DNA of 64,000 nucleotides from Latrodectus hesperus (taxonomy: Eukaryota; Arthropoda; Arachnida; Araneae; Theridiidae). The stretch spans positions 122,975,063-123,039,062 of the forward strand of contig CM075851.1 of assembly GCA_037975125.1 (NCBI GenBank), written 5' to 3'. Position 1 is the stretch's first letter, and each line of letters starts with the position of its first letter. The notes below the pieces were generated by a model. That model was not told the origin of the DNA and made no database searches. It saw only the letters and a list, made by a program, of their open reading frames with translations. The position numbers were made by a program, and so were the translations under genes. Shown piece by piece: positions 10,490-21,539 of the stretch.

Positions 10490-11000
10490 ATCCTAAGGCA
10501 AGGGTTAGTTTTAGTCAGGTCTCTATTTGCTTTTATTTCACAAATCTGACTCTTTTAACTTTTTCTCTTTCATCGTATCTTGTAAGTTTCTGTTTTGAAT
10601 TGAGATTAGTTATTGTAAAAAATATTCTTCTAAGATTTTGTTTAAATATATTTAAAATTTTCCAAAAGTTCAACGTTTTAGATAATATTTTAGAGTTACC
10701 TTAATATTAAATGTTGAAAATTATAAAAGAATTCAACTATTCTTTTGAAAAAGTCTGCTCAAAAAATTATTTTAATTACTTTTAATTATAAAATTATCAG
10801 ATGTAATCATGGTCAATACTATGAAACTTCACAACACAAAAATAATAATAGATAAAAGTTCCCTTGTAAAATATTTAAATAAACCAGTAAATCTTTAGTC
10901 CTTACAAACTGGGTTTTAAATCCTATCACTATCAACTGACTTTTCTATTTATATTATTTTTTCTAATACAGTTTATATCCAAAATACAATATTTACTAAA
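10490..11000. other. No gene recognised
   Basis: AT-rich sequence between the Tc1 relic and the chimeric fragment. Only short random frames are present. Confidence 0.5.
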
Positions 11001-11515
11001 TTATCGTCTTAACTGCTCCAACAGCGCCCATATTCTCGAATACAAACTTATATTTAATTCTTCTAAAGCGCGAGAGACTTCTGCACTTACAGCAGGATAT
11101 TCAATCAGTTCTTCGCTAAAGAAATCACGAAGAGATTCAACGCATGAAGTCATATTAACAACCAAAAATCTTCGGAGAGCCAAAGGGCTGTAAATCCGAA
11201 ATTGTTCTTTCTATCTAAGTTCGTAATGACGAATAATTTATCATCTTTTACGCAGGAATTCACTATTCCAATCACTTCTGCAAGATTAGAATCAGTCGAA
11301 AATTCTAATAGATTTTTATACTCAACCTCTGAAAACAAAGAAGGAAAACCAGTCTTTGCACCAAAACCTATCAGAGAAATTTCGTTTCTGTACAGTTTGA
11401 AGTCTGGAAATCCTTTTTGTGAGCAGCAGTTAGTCATCGAGTTCAGGAAACTGCAGCTGTAGCCCAGTGCTTGGAAACGATTAAGGAAATGGTCATATGC
11501 AGAAAAAGAGTGACA
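11001..11515 (-). pseudogene. Unrecognised coding fragment fused to the retrotransposon 3' side
   Basis: Two overlapping minus-strand frames read as one protein with a frameshift near 11180. The first (to 11150) includes LYRNEISLIGFGAKTGFPS and DDKLFVITNLDRKNNFGF. The second (11183-11001) includes MTSCVESLRDFFSEELIEY and ends in WALLEQLRR, then TAA. Composition and codon use are protein-like and less AT-rich than the flanks. No reverse transcriptase or RNase H motif is visible, so this does not look like the normal continuation of ORF2. It may be the carboxy-terminal part of a host gene or of another element; I do not recognise the family. The upstream edge coincides with the loss of reverse transcriptase similarity at about 11510-11520. 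Confidence 0.5.
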
Positions 11516-13581
11516 TCCTGCATGAGATGACAAGTTATGTCAAAATCTTTACCAAGGATAAGGATGACAATGTCATCAGCATATCCCTGCGTATAATAGC
11601 CCCTATCATTTAGATGTTTTATAAGGCTATTTACAACTAGGTTCCAAAGTAATGGTGACAGAACACCTCCTTGAGGACAACCTCTGGTAGTCTTTTTTTC
11701 AAATGATTCACCAAAAATGTTCATTTGTATATATCTATCCGAAATTAAGGCCTCAATCCAAGTACACAGGGTCTGATTAATCCCTGCCCCTCTAAGTGCA
11801 TTAAGGATGGATGGATGGGAAGTATTATCAAAAGCACCCTGGATGCCGAGGAAAGTTGCCAAGTCAATATCCTTTTGATCCAGAGTGGCTTCAATCTTGG
11901 AAACTAGCTGATGTAGAGCAGTCTCAGTAGATTTGCCGGGTTGATAGGCAAATTGAAGAGCATGCAAGGGACTATTTCTACCCAAGTAATCTCTAATATG
12001 CCGATCAATGATTTTCTCCATAATTTTAAGAAAGAATGAAGAAAGACTGATTGGTCTGTATGACTTGGCCTGGTCGTAAGTGTCCTTGCCAGGTTTTGGA
12101 ATGAAAACAATCCTAGTCTTTTGCCATGTCTTTGGTATATATCCCAGGGCCAAACTAGTTCTATAAATTCTAGTTAGCACTGGTATGACAACCTTCTCTG
12201 CCTTCTGGATCATGATGGGCATAATTCCATCAGGCCCAGGGCATTTTAGAGGTTTAAAGGCAAAGATTGCCCATTTAACTATGTTGTAGTTTATGATATT
12301 TTTAGCGATGGTCCATTGATTGCTATTGACTCTTTGCAAAGAGCCAATGCAATGTTCCCCTTCGTTGCTATAAATATCTCTAGCTTCCGGGAAGTGGGTC
12401 CTGGTCATAATTTCCATAACCACTTTTCCGGAAGCAGCAAAATTACCCTCCTCGTCTTTTAGGGTACCAACCAAAATAGGTTCATCCCTTTTAAGGAGTT
12501 TCTGGAGTCTAGCTCCTTCAGAAATAGAATCTATCTCGTCACAGAACTTCCTCCAGGAGTTAATTTTGCTTTTTCTAACAAGTTTGTTATAAATAGTGAG
12601 GGCCATTTTATAGTTCTCCCATTCACCATTTTTCTTAGCTTTGTTAAAAGTTTTCTAACATTTGCTCTTTCGGCAGCTAGAGAGTCATTCCACCAAGGGC
12701 ATTGTGAGTTTAGCTCTTCTAGTGCGAATGGGGCAATTGTTATGATAAGAATCTAGAATACTTCTCTGCAGAAGATCTGCTGTAACTTCTAGATCGTAGT
12801 TGTCTCTAATAGGTCTGTTCCCGAGCTCAATCAACCCAGTCAGTTCTTCTTGGAATTTCTTCCAGTCCGACCTAACTGGGTCTCTGAATATGCGATCCAG
12901 ACATACATTAGAGTGAATTTCAAAATGGATGTTTTGATGATCTGAGCCAGGAGGTCTGTCATCTACTTTCCAATATTTGATATTTTTACTAATCAGCGTT
13001 GTCGCTATAGTAATGTCAATTACTTCAGATCGATTGGAAGTAATAAAAGTTGGTTCGTTGCCCTCATTTAGAATATCTAACCCATAGTTTAGAATAAATT
13101 CCAAAAGGTACTCACCTCTTTTATCTGTGTCCGTACTTCCCCAGACAACATGATGAGCATTACAGTCTAGTCCTAGGACTACCTGTAAGTTGTTATCTCT
13201 GCAAAAGTTCATGAGCTTGTGCAGAGAATGGTCAGGTGGAGCCTTCTCTTCATAGGGCAGGTATCCAGAGCCAAAAACAATTTCCCTGTCCCTACCCTCT
13301 ATGTTGAGTCTGACTTTCACAGCTGTCAGGTCCCTAAGAATAAATTCAGAGAAGGGAAGAACCTCAATGTTTTTATGTAAGAGTATACAAGTTCTAGCGT
13401 TACCATTAGTACAATAGATAAGCTTACCTTTAGTTCCTTTGAGACCACTGATTCTCCCCCTAACCAACTAGGGTTCCTGAATCAGGGCCAGGTGTATATC
13501 CCCAGCAAGAAACTTCTTACTGAAGTTAGTAGTACCACTTCTACTGTGGTGGAGGTTGGCTTGAACTAACTTCACCCCCAT
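11515..13581 (-). pseudogene. Non-LTR ORF2: endonuclease and reverse transcriptase, broken
   Basis: The ATG at 13581 opens MGVKLVQANLHHSRS, the usual first strand of an endonuclease/exonuclease/phosphatase fold. It overlaps the end of ORF1 by 41 bp in another frame. The conserved QEPW tryptophan is now an amber stop (13468-13470). The endonuclease continues with GLDCNAHHVVWGS, VIDITIA and SDHQN. Near 12700 and 12650 two compensating frameshifts interrupt the linker (CPWWND region). The reverse transcriptase (frame at 12606) shows PGPDGI, KSYRPISLSS, GCPQGGVLSPLLWN and YADD. In motif A the catalytic aspartate position reads FLGIQGAFDN, a D-to-G change. Similarity stops after HLMQD near 11515, so the thumb and RNase H are lost. 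Confidence 0.85.
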
Positions 13582-14526
13582 CAGCAGGAGCAGGTTTGTC
13601 AACTACTTTAGCCTGCACTTGGTGAAGTCCAATATGAAACCTATATCCCCTTACACGAAATGTGGCAGCATCTAATTCAGGCACACTAAGAACGATGGTC
13701 CGCCTAGATGGGTCGTTCTTAATGTTAAGAACGTTCCACTCCATTGGAGTGACCCCACCGTTCTGAGCCTCGATTTTTCTCCGGAGCTTTTTAGGTTCCA
13801 GTTCACTACAGATTTTCGGGAGTTTTCCAATTATCTTGGTGGTTCTGACAAGTTTCCTTGCCTCACCCACCAAGAGTTTATGTTCCTGCCAAGGGCTTAT
13901 ATCACTGACATTCTGTTCCAGCCACTTTGAGCTCTCCAGATCTGCACAGTTGATAATAAGAGCCCCATTCTCAGGTTTACAGGATAGGAAGGTTGGGGCA
14001 AAACACTCCTCATTCCTTCCTATTTTCCTGGTTAACAAGAGTTCCAGGTCATAGGCTTGTTTCTCTGTTAACCGTTTTTTCGGATGACCTTCTAAGAGCA
14101 CAGCCATCTTGATCGCCGTGAGAGCTGCCCTGTAAGTAAATCCCTCAGGTCCTCTCTTGGCAGCCTTTCCGACCTTGCCCTGGTTCATCCGGTTGGCAGG
14201 ACGCTTCTCGCCTTTGGTTGCCTTGGGTTTTTCAACCCAAGTCCCCTCAGCGATTTTGCGCTCCTTCACCAGCTTCTTTTTTGGGCACCAGATATTCTCT
14301 TTTTAAGCTTGATTCTGGTCAGAGAGTCAGTCATGCTAGAGATAGCTTACTGACTCTCACCAGAAGAAGATGGTTTGGAGGTCATTTCTACCTCCTGTGA
14401 AGGTATTATTGCTACCCCTTCATTAGATTGTCTCTGAGTTCCCTTGTCTGTTTCAGAAAGGTCTGCTTCAGAAGTTTCTCCTGAAAAAGCAGAAATGTTT
14501 GTTATTTTTAATGTCTTTTCAGCCAT
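13541..14526 (-). pseudogene. Non-LTR ORF1 with DUF4780-like domain, broken
   Basis: ORF1 starts at the ATG at 14526 (MAEKTLKITNIS). A polar, low-complexity head leads to a basic segment and then a folded domain of about 170 residues (SSKWLEQNVSDI, VRTTKIIGKLPK, RTIVLSVPELDA) that resembles DUF4780 of arthropod retroelements; this is recalled, not searched. The protein ends with a proline-rich tail at 13541. Two lesions are visible. A TAA at 14347-14349 replaces a glutamate codon that is intact in the 7.6-kb copy. A one-base loss in an A-run at 14277-14282 shifts the frame before KERKIAEG. It presumably encoded the RNA-binding ORF1 protein. Confidence 0.75.
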
Positions 14527-14870
14527 ATAATAACAGTTAATATGCTCAGGTAATATGACAGTCCACCCAGCAATGCCTGAGTTACAGGGCAAGGCAATTT
14601 ACTCTAGAAGTTCGCCAGGCAACTAGAGGCTCCGTTAAGACACCAATACCGCGGTGCCAATTAGCCCTAGGCACGGATCGCATAACACCAGGGTTTACGG
14701 GAGCTGGTTCGCGGCCTCTGATTCTATATTCAAGGCTATCCTGTCATTCCTACAGGACGTTCAGTCATCCACCACCTACTGACGCGCCTGGTGGCTAGCT
14801 CAAGCCCCAGGGAGGTACGCATACCCCCTGGTTCCAGGATCGGTAATAATTAAATAGGTGATTAAATTTG

Positions 14871-15095
14871 GTGCCGCCTATTTTTCATCAGCAATACTAG
14901 GAATAATATTGCCAATAACTTGTCTTTGATAAAAGGTGATATGAGTTCTTATTTCATTTTTATTGCTAAGTACACTTTTGGAATTCAATGCTAGAATGCT
15001 TTAGTTCTCACTGAAAAAAATAAAATCAGTTAATAAATTGATATAAACATTTTGGTAAATCTTACATGAAACTTGATACAAAAGTTTCTTGATGA
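14871..15095. other. No gene recognised
   Basis: AT-rich spacer between two retroelement relics, with nothing supportable in it. Confidence 0.5.
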
Positions 15096-15099
15096 AATC

Positions 15100-15860
15100 A
15101 CCACTTCTTCAAAGGGAGAATTCATTCCCCTAAATCCAAGGGCAGATCGATGAGTTGATTGACAAAAGATATTACTAGAGATACTGTATAATCTTTGCGG
15201 GTGATCACAGAGAAACTGCGACGTGGAATAAATCGAATATGATTGGATGGATCTACAGATATATAGCTGAAACAGCCAAGAGAAGGATTATACTCCAATA
15301 CCAAATCTGGCAAAGGAGCTGCCATTGCTTGTACAGGAGGCATTCAAGTAATATGTGATCGATAGTTTCAGCCATTCCACATATACATTAGTCTATATTG
15401 GATAAATTGAATCGGCCCAATAACGTATTAGTTGGAAATGATTTAGTTCTAACCCTAGAAATCCAGACATCTTCCATTCGAAATCTTGGAAGGAAAAGAT
15501 GCCAGTTCTTTATAGATAGCAAATGAGAAAAACTGCTAGCATACTTGCTGATAAGCCATTTTTGTTGACAAAAGTTCATAAAATGAATCCAAGAGTAATG
15601 TACGAGATCTTAAAAAATGGATTTATCACAATATAATGGCTGTAGAGCGCAGATTTAGTTATACGGTCACAGCTCATTCACTTCCATCTATTGCTGATTC
15701 AATTAATGGTATCGGAGAACTTTTAGAGATGTGTGATAGAACTGAGATGCAAAAATAACTATCAGTTAGGATCATATACTCATGAGCTTTCATACAGACT
15801 TTTTTCACTGCTAGTAAGATAGCTAGGTATTCGACAGTGAAAACAGAATTGTGTGTGAGA
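15100..15860 (-). pseudogene. RNase H and zinc-knuckle tail relic of a non-LTR element
   Basis: Minus-strand frames give, in order, TVEYLAILLAVKKV and an ILTD-type segment (about 15840-15780) as in RNase H domains. Next comes VWISRVRTKSFPTNTLLGRF (15388-15480) with the usual sequence before the CCHC knuckle, and a degraded cysteine/histidine region near 15370-15330. Stops and frameshifts are frequent. It is distinct from the element at 11515-14870. Confidence 0.6.
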
Positions 15861-16399
15861 GTGAGTGAGAGAGAGATGCAACTTTTACAGAAAAGAAATA
15901 ATTATAGATCTATTTGATTGAAGTAGTCTCTGAAAATTTTAGCTTTAATATCACAAAGAATGTTATTAAATTGTGGAATGGGTGATCTGTCAGTGAAAAC
16001 AGTACGTTGAAAAAGTCCATAGTCTTAAATATTGGTGATATCATTGTGCTTAGTTTATAAATTCCCTGAGATCTTAAACGATTCCTGGCATGAAAAACAA
16101 GAGTTTTGTGTATCAAGTTATTCTCTTGTTGCCACAAATTATGAGATGTATTTTTTCGTTTTGGAAGATTATATAGTAATTTTATTTGTTGAATAAATAT
16201 TTAAAAAAAGCACAAATGTTATTTAAAAGACTAGCTTTGTAAAATATCAAAATAGGTTATTAGATAATCATTAATGTACTCATAACAGTTCAGTGGTTGT
16301 ATATTCAAGAGTAATTTGAGAAATTCTTGATAAATTAGTATCTTGAATTGTAAGTATCAACAAGAGATTGCACTATTGACGATCATTTATATAAACCTC

Positions 16400-17829
16400 T
16401 AATTTATATAAACCAGGCAGACCAACTCTTTGCAATATTAATTGTATTGTTATCCCAGCCTTTTGGATTCTCAATAATATTTTCAAATAAATCAGATAAG
16501 CCTTGCCTTTCGCTTTTTATAGTATTTACCGAACTAGATGAATAATTCCAACGTGTTGTAGCTAATTATGGAAATTTTCCTTTAATAATTTCATTTAAAA
16601 TATGATTTATTTTTGTAGACACCGAAAAAATGAGGCTATGAATTGTTGCAAAAATAATTTACAATCTTTTGTAAACAATACAAGCTGCGACAGAACTGAA
16701 TTAAATATATGTGCGCAACAATGCTCAAACATAGCTTCTGGCAAAATGTCTTTTACTTTTTCCTGCGTCCCATTCAACGCTCCTGCCCATGACTGCCGCC
16801 CCATCGTACGTTTCAGCAAACAGTTTGTTCTCACACCTCCAACTCAAAATCGTTTCTTGTACAACATTACACAAAGCTTCCGCTGAGCGATCATCACTAA
16901 CGGCTTTTCAAACAAAATTCTTTCCATTGGTGCACTACAATTATTAACATATTGTAGCACAACCGAAAATTGCAATTTGTGAGATATGTCAGATGTTTCA
17001 TCCAGCATAATAGCAACGAATGGTGTTTCTTTTACCTCATTTCTAATTTCTGAAATTACAACATTTTTTATCGATGCAGTAATATCATTTTGTATACCAT
17101 TAGAGGTTCCAGAAAATACAGTTGCAGTTCTTAGATGGGTTGCCAAACGGTCGTCATATTAACTAATTTAAAGTTATTAATTCTATATAATTTCCTCGAT
17201 TAAGGGAATTTATATTCTCATTGTATCCACGAAAATCATCTTCTTGTTTGTTTTGCTAAGTAACTAACTACATCTATTAATTTCTTGAGAATAATTATAA
17301 TTTTTGTTATACTTTTTCATTGTGTTTAACAATCGATGAAGCCTTTTGTTGATCTAACATTAAATCTATCCTGACGGTACCAAGTATTTTAATATCATTA
17401 CAGCATTTATCTGAGATTGTGTTTTTTCATGTTTCTTTGTAGCTTTGTGGAGATGATTTAAATCATCGCGCCCTCGTTTTGTCCAAATATTATTATCCTT
17501 TTCAATTACAATAAAAGGTAAACATGGTCAACACAGTACAACTTATTCAATTCATAACAACCGGTTAATCATTTAAATTTTTCATACATAAACTTTTGAA
17601 AATGTCGTACACACTGTTGTCCTTCAATCTTTAAGTTTTGCGATAGAATAACATCCGGCATCGGGCTACTTAATTTAACTATTTCGTTTTTTGTAGTAAC
17701 ATCTCGTCTCGAAAATGGATTTTCCAATAAATCTTTAATTATTGAGACATCTGAGTTCTCCATTCTGAGAAATGGGTTATTTATTATGAATATAAATTTA
17801 AAGAATACAGTAAATAAAATATTTACCAA
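16400..17829 (-). pseudogene. hAT-like transposase relic (TTF zinc finger / DUF4371 type)
   Basis: In minus-strand order: an amino-terminal segment at 17829-17569 (SPMPDVILSQN and following) resembling the TTF-type finger region of ZMYM/hAT transposases. Then 17146-16844 contains KETPFVAIMLDETSDISHK, the DUF4371 block with the catalytic DET aspartate. Then 16834-16607 holds the degraded GQSYDGA-like and HCCAHIFNSVLSQ blocks. A further piece near 16590-16440 has RWNYSSSSVNTIKSE and ENPKGWDNNTIN. The frames are broken many times. No terminal repeats were resolved. Confidence 0.7.
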
Positions 17830-17839
17830 CGCGAGTAGT

Positions 17840-18140
17840 CGAGGTATAACTATAAAAAACTAAACTTATGAGAATTGTACTACCACTGAAGCAAAAATCA
17901 TGTCTTGTGCTGTATGATATCATATCGGCGGTGAAAAAGGAATGCTTCGGGCTTCCAAGAAAAACTTGTATTTTCAGCAAACGTAGCATTACACAACGTC
18001 CGCCAATGCGGTGTCTCATCAGGACCTATGAGCTCATAGGTGCCGACAAACCGAACGTCTATTCCATGTGCAGAGGATTTCACTGCACGCTGGCACAATT
18101 GAACGAACTGTTTCTTGTTCGGTCAGTGGATTAAATTATA
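17840..18140. other. GC-richer patch with 18-bp palindrome, unknown
   Basis: This patch is less AT-rich than its flanks and open on both strands (plus 17868-18134, minus 18098-17898), but no protein family is recognised. It contains ACCTATGAGCTCATAGGT, a perfect palindrome, at 18024-18041. Confidence 0.4.
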
Positions 18141-18172
18141 TTTATTAAATTAATAATTATAATTTAATCCAC
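18126..18172. repeat. 15-bp inverted repeat around an AT spacer
   Basis: GTGGATTAAATTATA at 18126-18140 is exactly reverse-complemented at 18158-18172, separated by 17 bp of A/T. Confidence 0.9.
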
Positions 18173-18662
18173 ATCCATGATTAATAATATTAATTGTTTT
18201 TAACATTTGGAAATAATATATTCTGCGAAAGACATCTAGACAATTTTTAAAAACAAAACCAGGGATATGGTGTTACATATATAACTTATATACTGTCTGC
18301 AAGACACAAGAATGATAAAATTTGGACAGTTCGGTTAAAATTCGTTTCATTTTTGTCTAAGAAAACCAAATTGTTTTTTTCAGCGAATTATTTCTATAAA
18401 TATAATATACATTTTCGAAATTACTTTACCACACTAAAACATTTCCCTTTATATTGATGAAATACTTCTTTTATATTTCCATGAAAACAAAATCTTACAA
18501 TATATAAGTTTAAACATTAACCGTCTGCAAAATCGAATGGCTTACTAATCAGTTAAAAAACCAAAAGCGCTTCAGCACGCAAGTTCTCGCTCTAATACAA
18601 CGCTTAATAAACCGTACCTTAGGATGATTCTGAATGCCAAGTGCAGGAAAAATAGCTGCACT

Positions 18663-18703
18663 TGCCTCAGTGCTATAGTATGCTGTGCCTCAGTGCTATA
18701 GTA
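18663..18703. repeat. Short tandem duplication, 23-bp period
   Basis: TGCCTCAGTGCTATAGTA occurs at 18663-18680 and again at 18686-18703. Confidence 0.95.
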
Positions 18704-18762
18704 GCCCATACATATAAAGCTTGATTTTCTATTAGTGCGCAGTGCGTACACATCAAAACTTC

Positions 18763-18984
18763 CTATGTTCGTTTGCTTTTGAACGCACTATGTGGTGCAG
18801 CACCTAGTACTGCACGCACTGTGAGAATACAAGCAAGCAAATCAACATAATATTTGAATATATTATAAATAATATTTATTATATAGCATATAAAGATAGG
18901 TAGACATAGGTGCAGAAAATTATTATCTCTCATAATTTTGCCAGGGGGTGCACTGCACACCCTGCATATATGGATTGAACGCCA

Positions 18985-18988
<4 letters not shown>
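18763..18988 (-). mobile_element. One-ended transposon terminus fragment (CAGTGGCG end)
   Basis: On the minus strand from about 18988 the sequence reads CAGTGGCGTTCAATCC, followed by GGGTGTGCAGTGCACCCC. This resembles hAT-like termini in which CAGTGGCG is followed by GTGCACCCCC-type subterminal DNA. A GTGC-rich part follows to about 18763. No partner end was found in the window, so this is a fragment. Confidence 0.35.

Positions 18989-19056
<68 letters not shown>
18988..19056. repeat. (TA)n microsatellite
   Basis: About 35 uninterrupted TA units, between the transposon terminus and the reverse transcriptase fragment. Confidence 0.95.
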
Positions 19057-19057
<1 letters not shown>

Positions 19058-19069
19058 CTTTGGACTAAT

Positions 19070-19460
19070 TTTCTTCTTTTAGCTTCTAATAAATTGAATA
19101 TCTCAGCGACAGATTTTCTGTCTCGATCCTCTAAAGTAACATCATCAGCAAATGCCAAGATTTGCGTTTTCATTTGGAAAATAATTCCTTTGATCATAAA
19201 ATCAGAAGATCTGATAGCCTTTTGTAGGGCCAAATAAAAGAAAAGGCAAGACAACATCATCTTGTAAGCCTTTATCAACATTAAAAAAATTTCAGACAAA
19301 TTGTTACCCAAGTTTAACCTTTTAACAGTAGCTTTTGTTAGATTGAAAATCTTTCCCGGTATTTCAAATTCCTCCATTGCCTCATAATTCTTTTCTGGAT
19401 AAAACTATCATATGCAACTTTAAAGTGTTAATGTAAGAGATAACATTTGTCAATACTGAA
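19070..19460 (-). pseudogene. Non-LTR reverse transcriptase fragment
   Basis: The minus-strand frame from 19377 reads MEEFEIPGKIFNLTKATVKR, then SCLFFYLALQKAIRSSDFMI, then ILAFADDVT (motif C, here ADD). This is the order seen in RTE/jockey-like reverse transcriptases. A shifted frame just upstream (about 19460-19390) gives a motif A-like AYDSFIQKR segment. The part between motifs is shortened, so this is a decayed piece. It ends at the (TA)n tract. Confidence 0.65.
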
Positions 19461-19775
19461 ATCTTTTTTCCCCTTCTCCTCCAAAATCTACCTCAAGATA
19501 CATATTTGATTATTAATTCATCTCCCACTAAGAAATTCAAACTAGCACCGTCATTGATTGTCTTACCATTCGATATAGCCTCTTATAAAAAACATTAATA
19601 AAATTTTAAATTTATTTAAAAACAGTATATTTTGGGCGATCAATAACTTTCTGGAAATGATGTGACACAAGTCAAATCTTTCAATGATGAGCAACAATAA
19701 ATATAATATTCAAGTAATCTCACGGTAGTTTTGCTCTTTCGGAAAAAAATTTCTCGTCCCAACATCTAACTTTAG

Positions 19776-19802
19776 AAAAAAAAAAAAAAAAAAAAAAAAA
19801 AA
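19776..19802. repeat. Poly-A run of about 27
   Basis: Uninterrupted A tract on the plus strand. It could be the tail of a plus-strand retroinsertion whose body would lie to the left, but none is recognised there. Confidence 0.9.
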
Positions 19803-19809
19803 CGATAGC

Positions 19810-21122
19810 AGTTACAGTTCTCATTTGCCCTTCAAATGAACATGCTACATATAAAACATTTTAAACTTTTGAGTGTGGCGTTGTCTTATCAAGAAACTGT
19901 TCCTATTTTGATGTGAAAATGACATTTCTAAACCTCCTGGCAGTAGACAGTGATACCGGGACGAAATTTTCTGCTGATGAATTCTCTCGAAAGATCTATC
20001 AGAGGCAACCAACCAGAAAAGTTCTGTCGCTTTTAGATAAGGCAAATGCTCTATGTACAGATATTTGACATTCATTTGAATATGAAGATTCGATGATGCT
20101 GAAGAAATCAAAACCGAAGTGGCTTATTTTTGCTTCTGAAAACTGTGAATTTTATCACATCGGTATGTTGTTGAATGTAATGGTGCTTCCTTTGAAGAAT
20201 AAATTCTATTTTGTCACACTAATATATTGCTAATGGAACTTTTGTATCACACAACAACAAAACTTTTCCACAGTTACCTGATATCAAATTTTTTACAAAA
20301 ACTTAAATGGGTTTATCATAAATATTCTATTAAACCTGAACCATCCTATATTTAATTTATTAAAATTAGGAAATGTCAAGTAAATTTTGCTTTCAATTTT
20401 TGAGAGGATATTTATATAATGCCCCTGAATTGGAAATGCCATGTCACTGATGTCATTTTGCACCACTGTTTTCGGCCAATGATTAATTAGTGTTCCACAA
20501 ATTTCTAAAAATGACGATTTTATCGGTCATTTTCCTTCTGCTCACCTGTTGATAAGACATTCTGAAAAAATTTGATTTGTAACTACAATTTTTAATGAGA
20601 AAACAAATTTATCAAACAAATTTAAATTAATATTTTTTAATAATAAAACTTCTTATATGGTTTTATACTTCAACAAATATTTAAAACTCAGTGCAGAACT
20701 CATTTATTGATCTTGTTAAACTTGATACTACGGTACTAATTTCTATAGAGTTAAAGTAAACATAATTTCAGTTTTACCTAGAGATAATTTATTCGGCATT
20801 TTAATTTATACAAAGTTTAAAACATTAAAAATAAAATTTTATATTCTGTTATTTCAATGATTGGGCCGATGACAGATGTATTGATTAAGTGTTAAAATAC
20901 GAAATAACTGAATTCTTCACAAAGATATATTGAAATTCGGAGAGTGTACCAACGCAGATATCAACCTACTTACTTATTCATGGCTAAATACTGCGTAGCA
21001 CTTCAGCTTCAATTCATGTGCTGTTGACGTATTTTTAAACCTTCACAAATGTGCGTACTTTAAGTACGACACATCAATGAACAATAATATTCAGTTTTAT
21101 TACAACTAAAAATACATGCGCT

Positions 21123-21125
<3 letters not shown>
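19810..21125. other. No gene recognised
   Basis: A GC-richer part at 19810-20120 has a minus-strand frame of 88 codons without known motifs. The remainder is AT-rich and featureless. Confidence 0.45.

Positions 21126-21129
<4 letters not shown>

Positions 21130-21210
<81 letters not shown>
21130..21210. repeat. (TA)n microsatellite
   Basis: About 40 uninterrupted TA units. Confidence 0.95.
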
Positions 21211-21212
<2 letters not shown>

Positions 21213-21539
21213 TATGGTTCTTAATTTAAAGTTATTTTGACTCAGGGAGAAGTTTATACATTTTTATAGTTTTTACATTTTTTTACTAATTTTTGATAAA
21301 CAATGTAAATTAAAATAAAACATAATAATACATATATACTAATTGCATGCATACATTATTATATATATATTTAGAAGAAATATAAATAATTAACTTTTTT
21401 GTGATAATTTTCAAAACAATCTTGATCATTGGATAGTGCTAGATGACATGATTTACAAATCAATGAAGACATTTTTGTTTTCCTTGTTAATGGTTAAATA
21501 ACACATCGTTTTTTTTTTTTTTCTCCCTTTACTGGCCAA

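Larger units (their letters stand above)
11515..14870 (-). mobile_element. 5'-complete, 3'-truncated non-LTR retrotransposon
   Basis: Read on the minus strand this is a GC-rich 5' leader (about 14870-14527), ORF1 (14526-13541) and ORF2 (13581 to about 11515) with apurinic endonuclease and reverse transcriptase domains. The order and the endonuclease and RT motifs fit the R1/LOA/I-like group of arthropod LINEs. RNase H, the CCHC tail and the 3' UTR are missing; in their place is an unrelated coding fragment. This is the opposite of the usual 5' truncation of LINEs. Multiple stops and frameshifts make it inactive. A second copy of its 5' end lies at 7617 in the opposite orientation. Confidence 0.8.

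Noticed and set aside
18763..19377. A single 204-codon protein
   Set aside because: The frame runs from a reverse transcriptase fragment straight through a (TA)n tract, giving a YI repeat, into a transposon end. The parts are unrelated.
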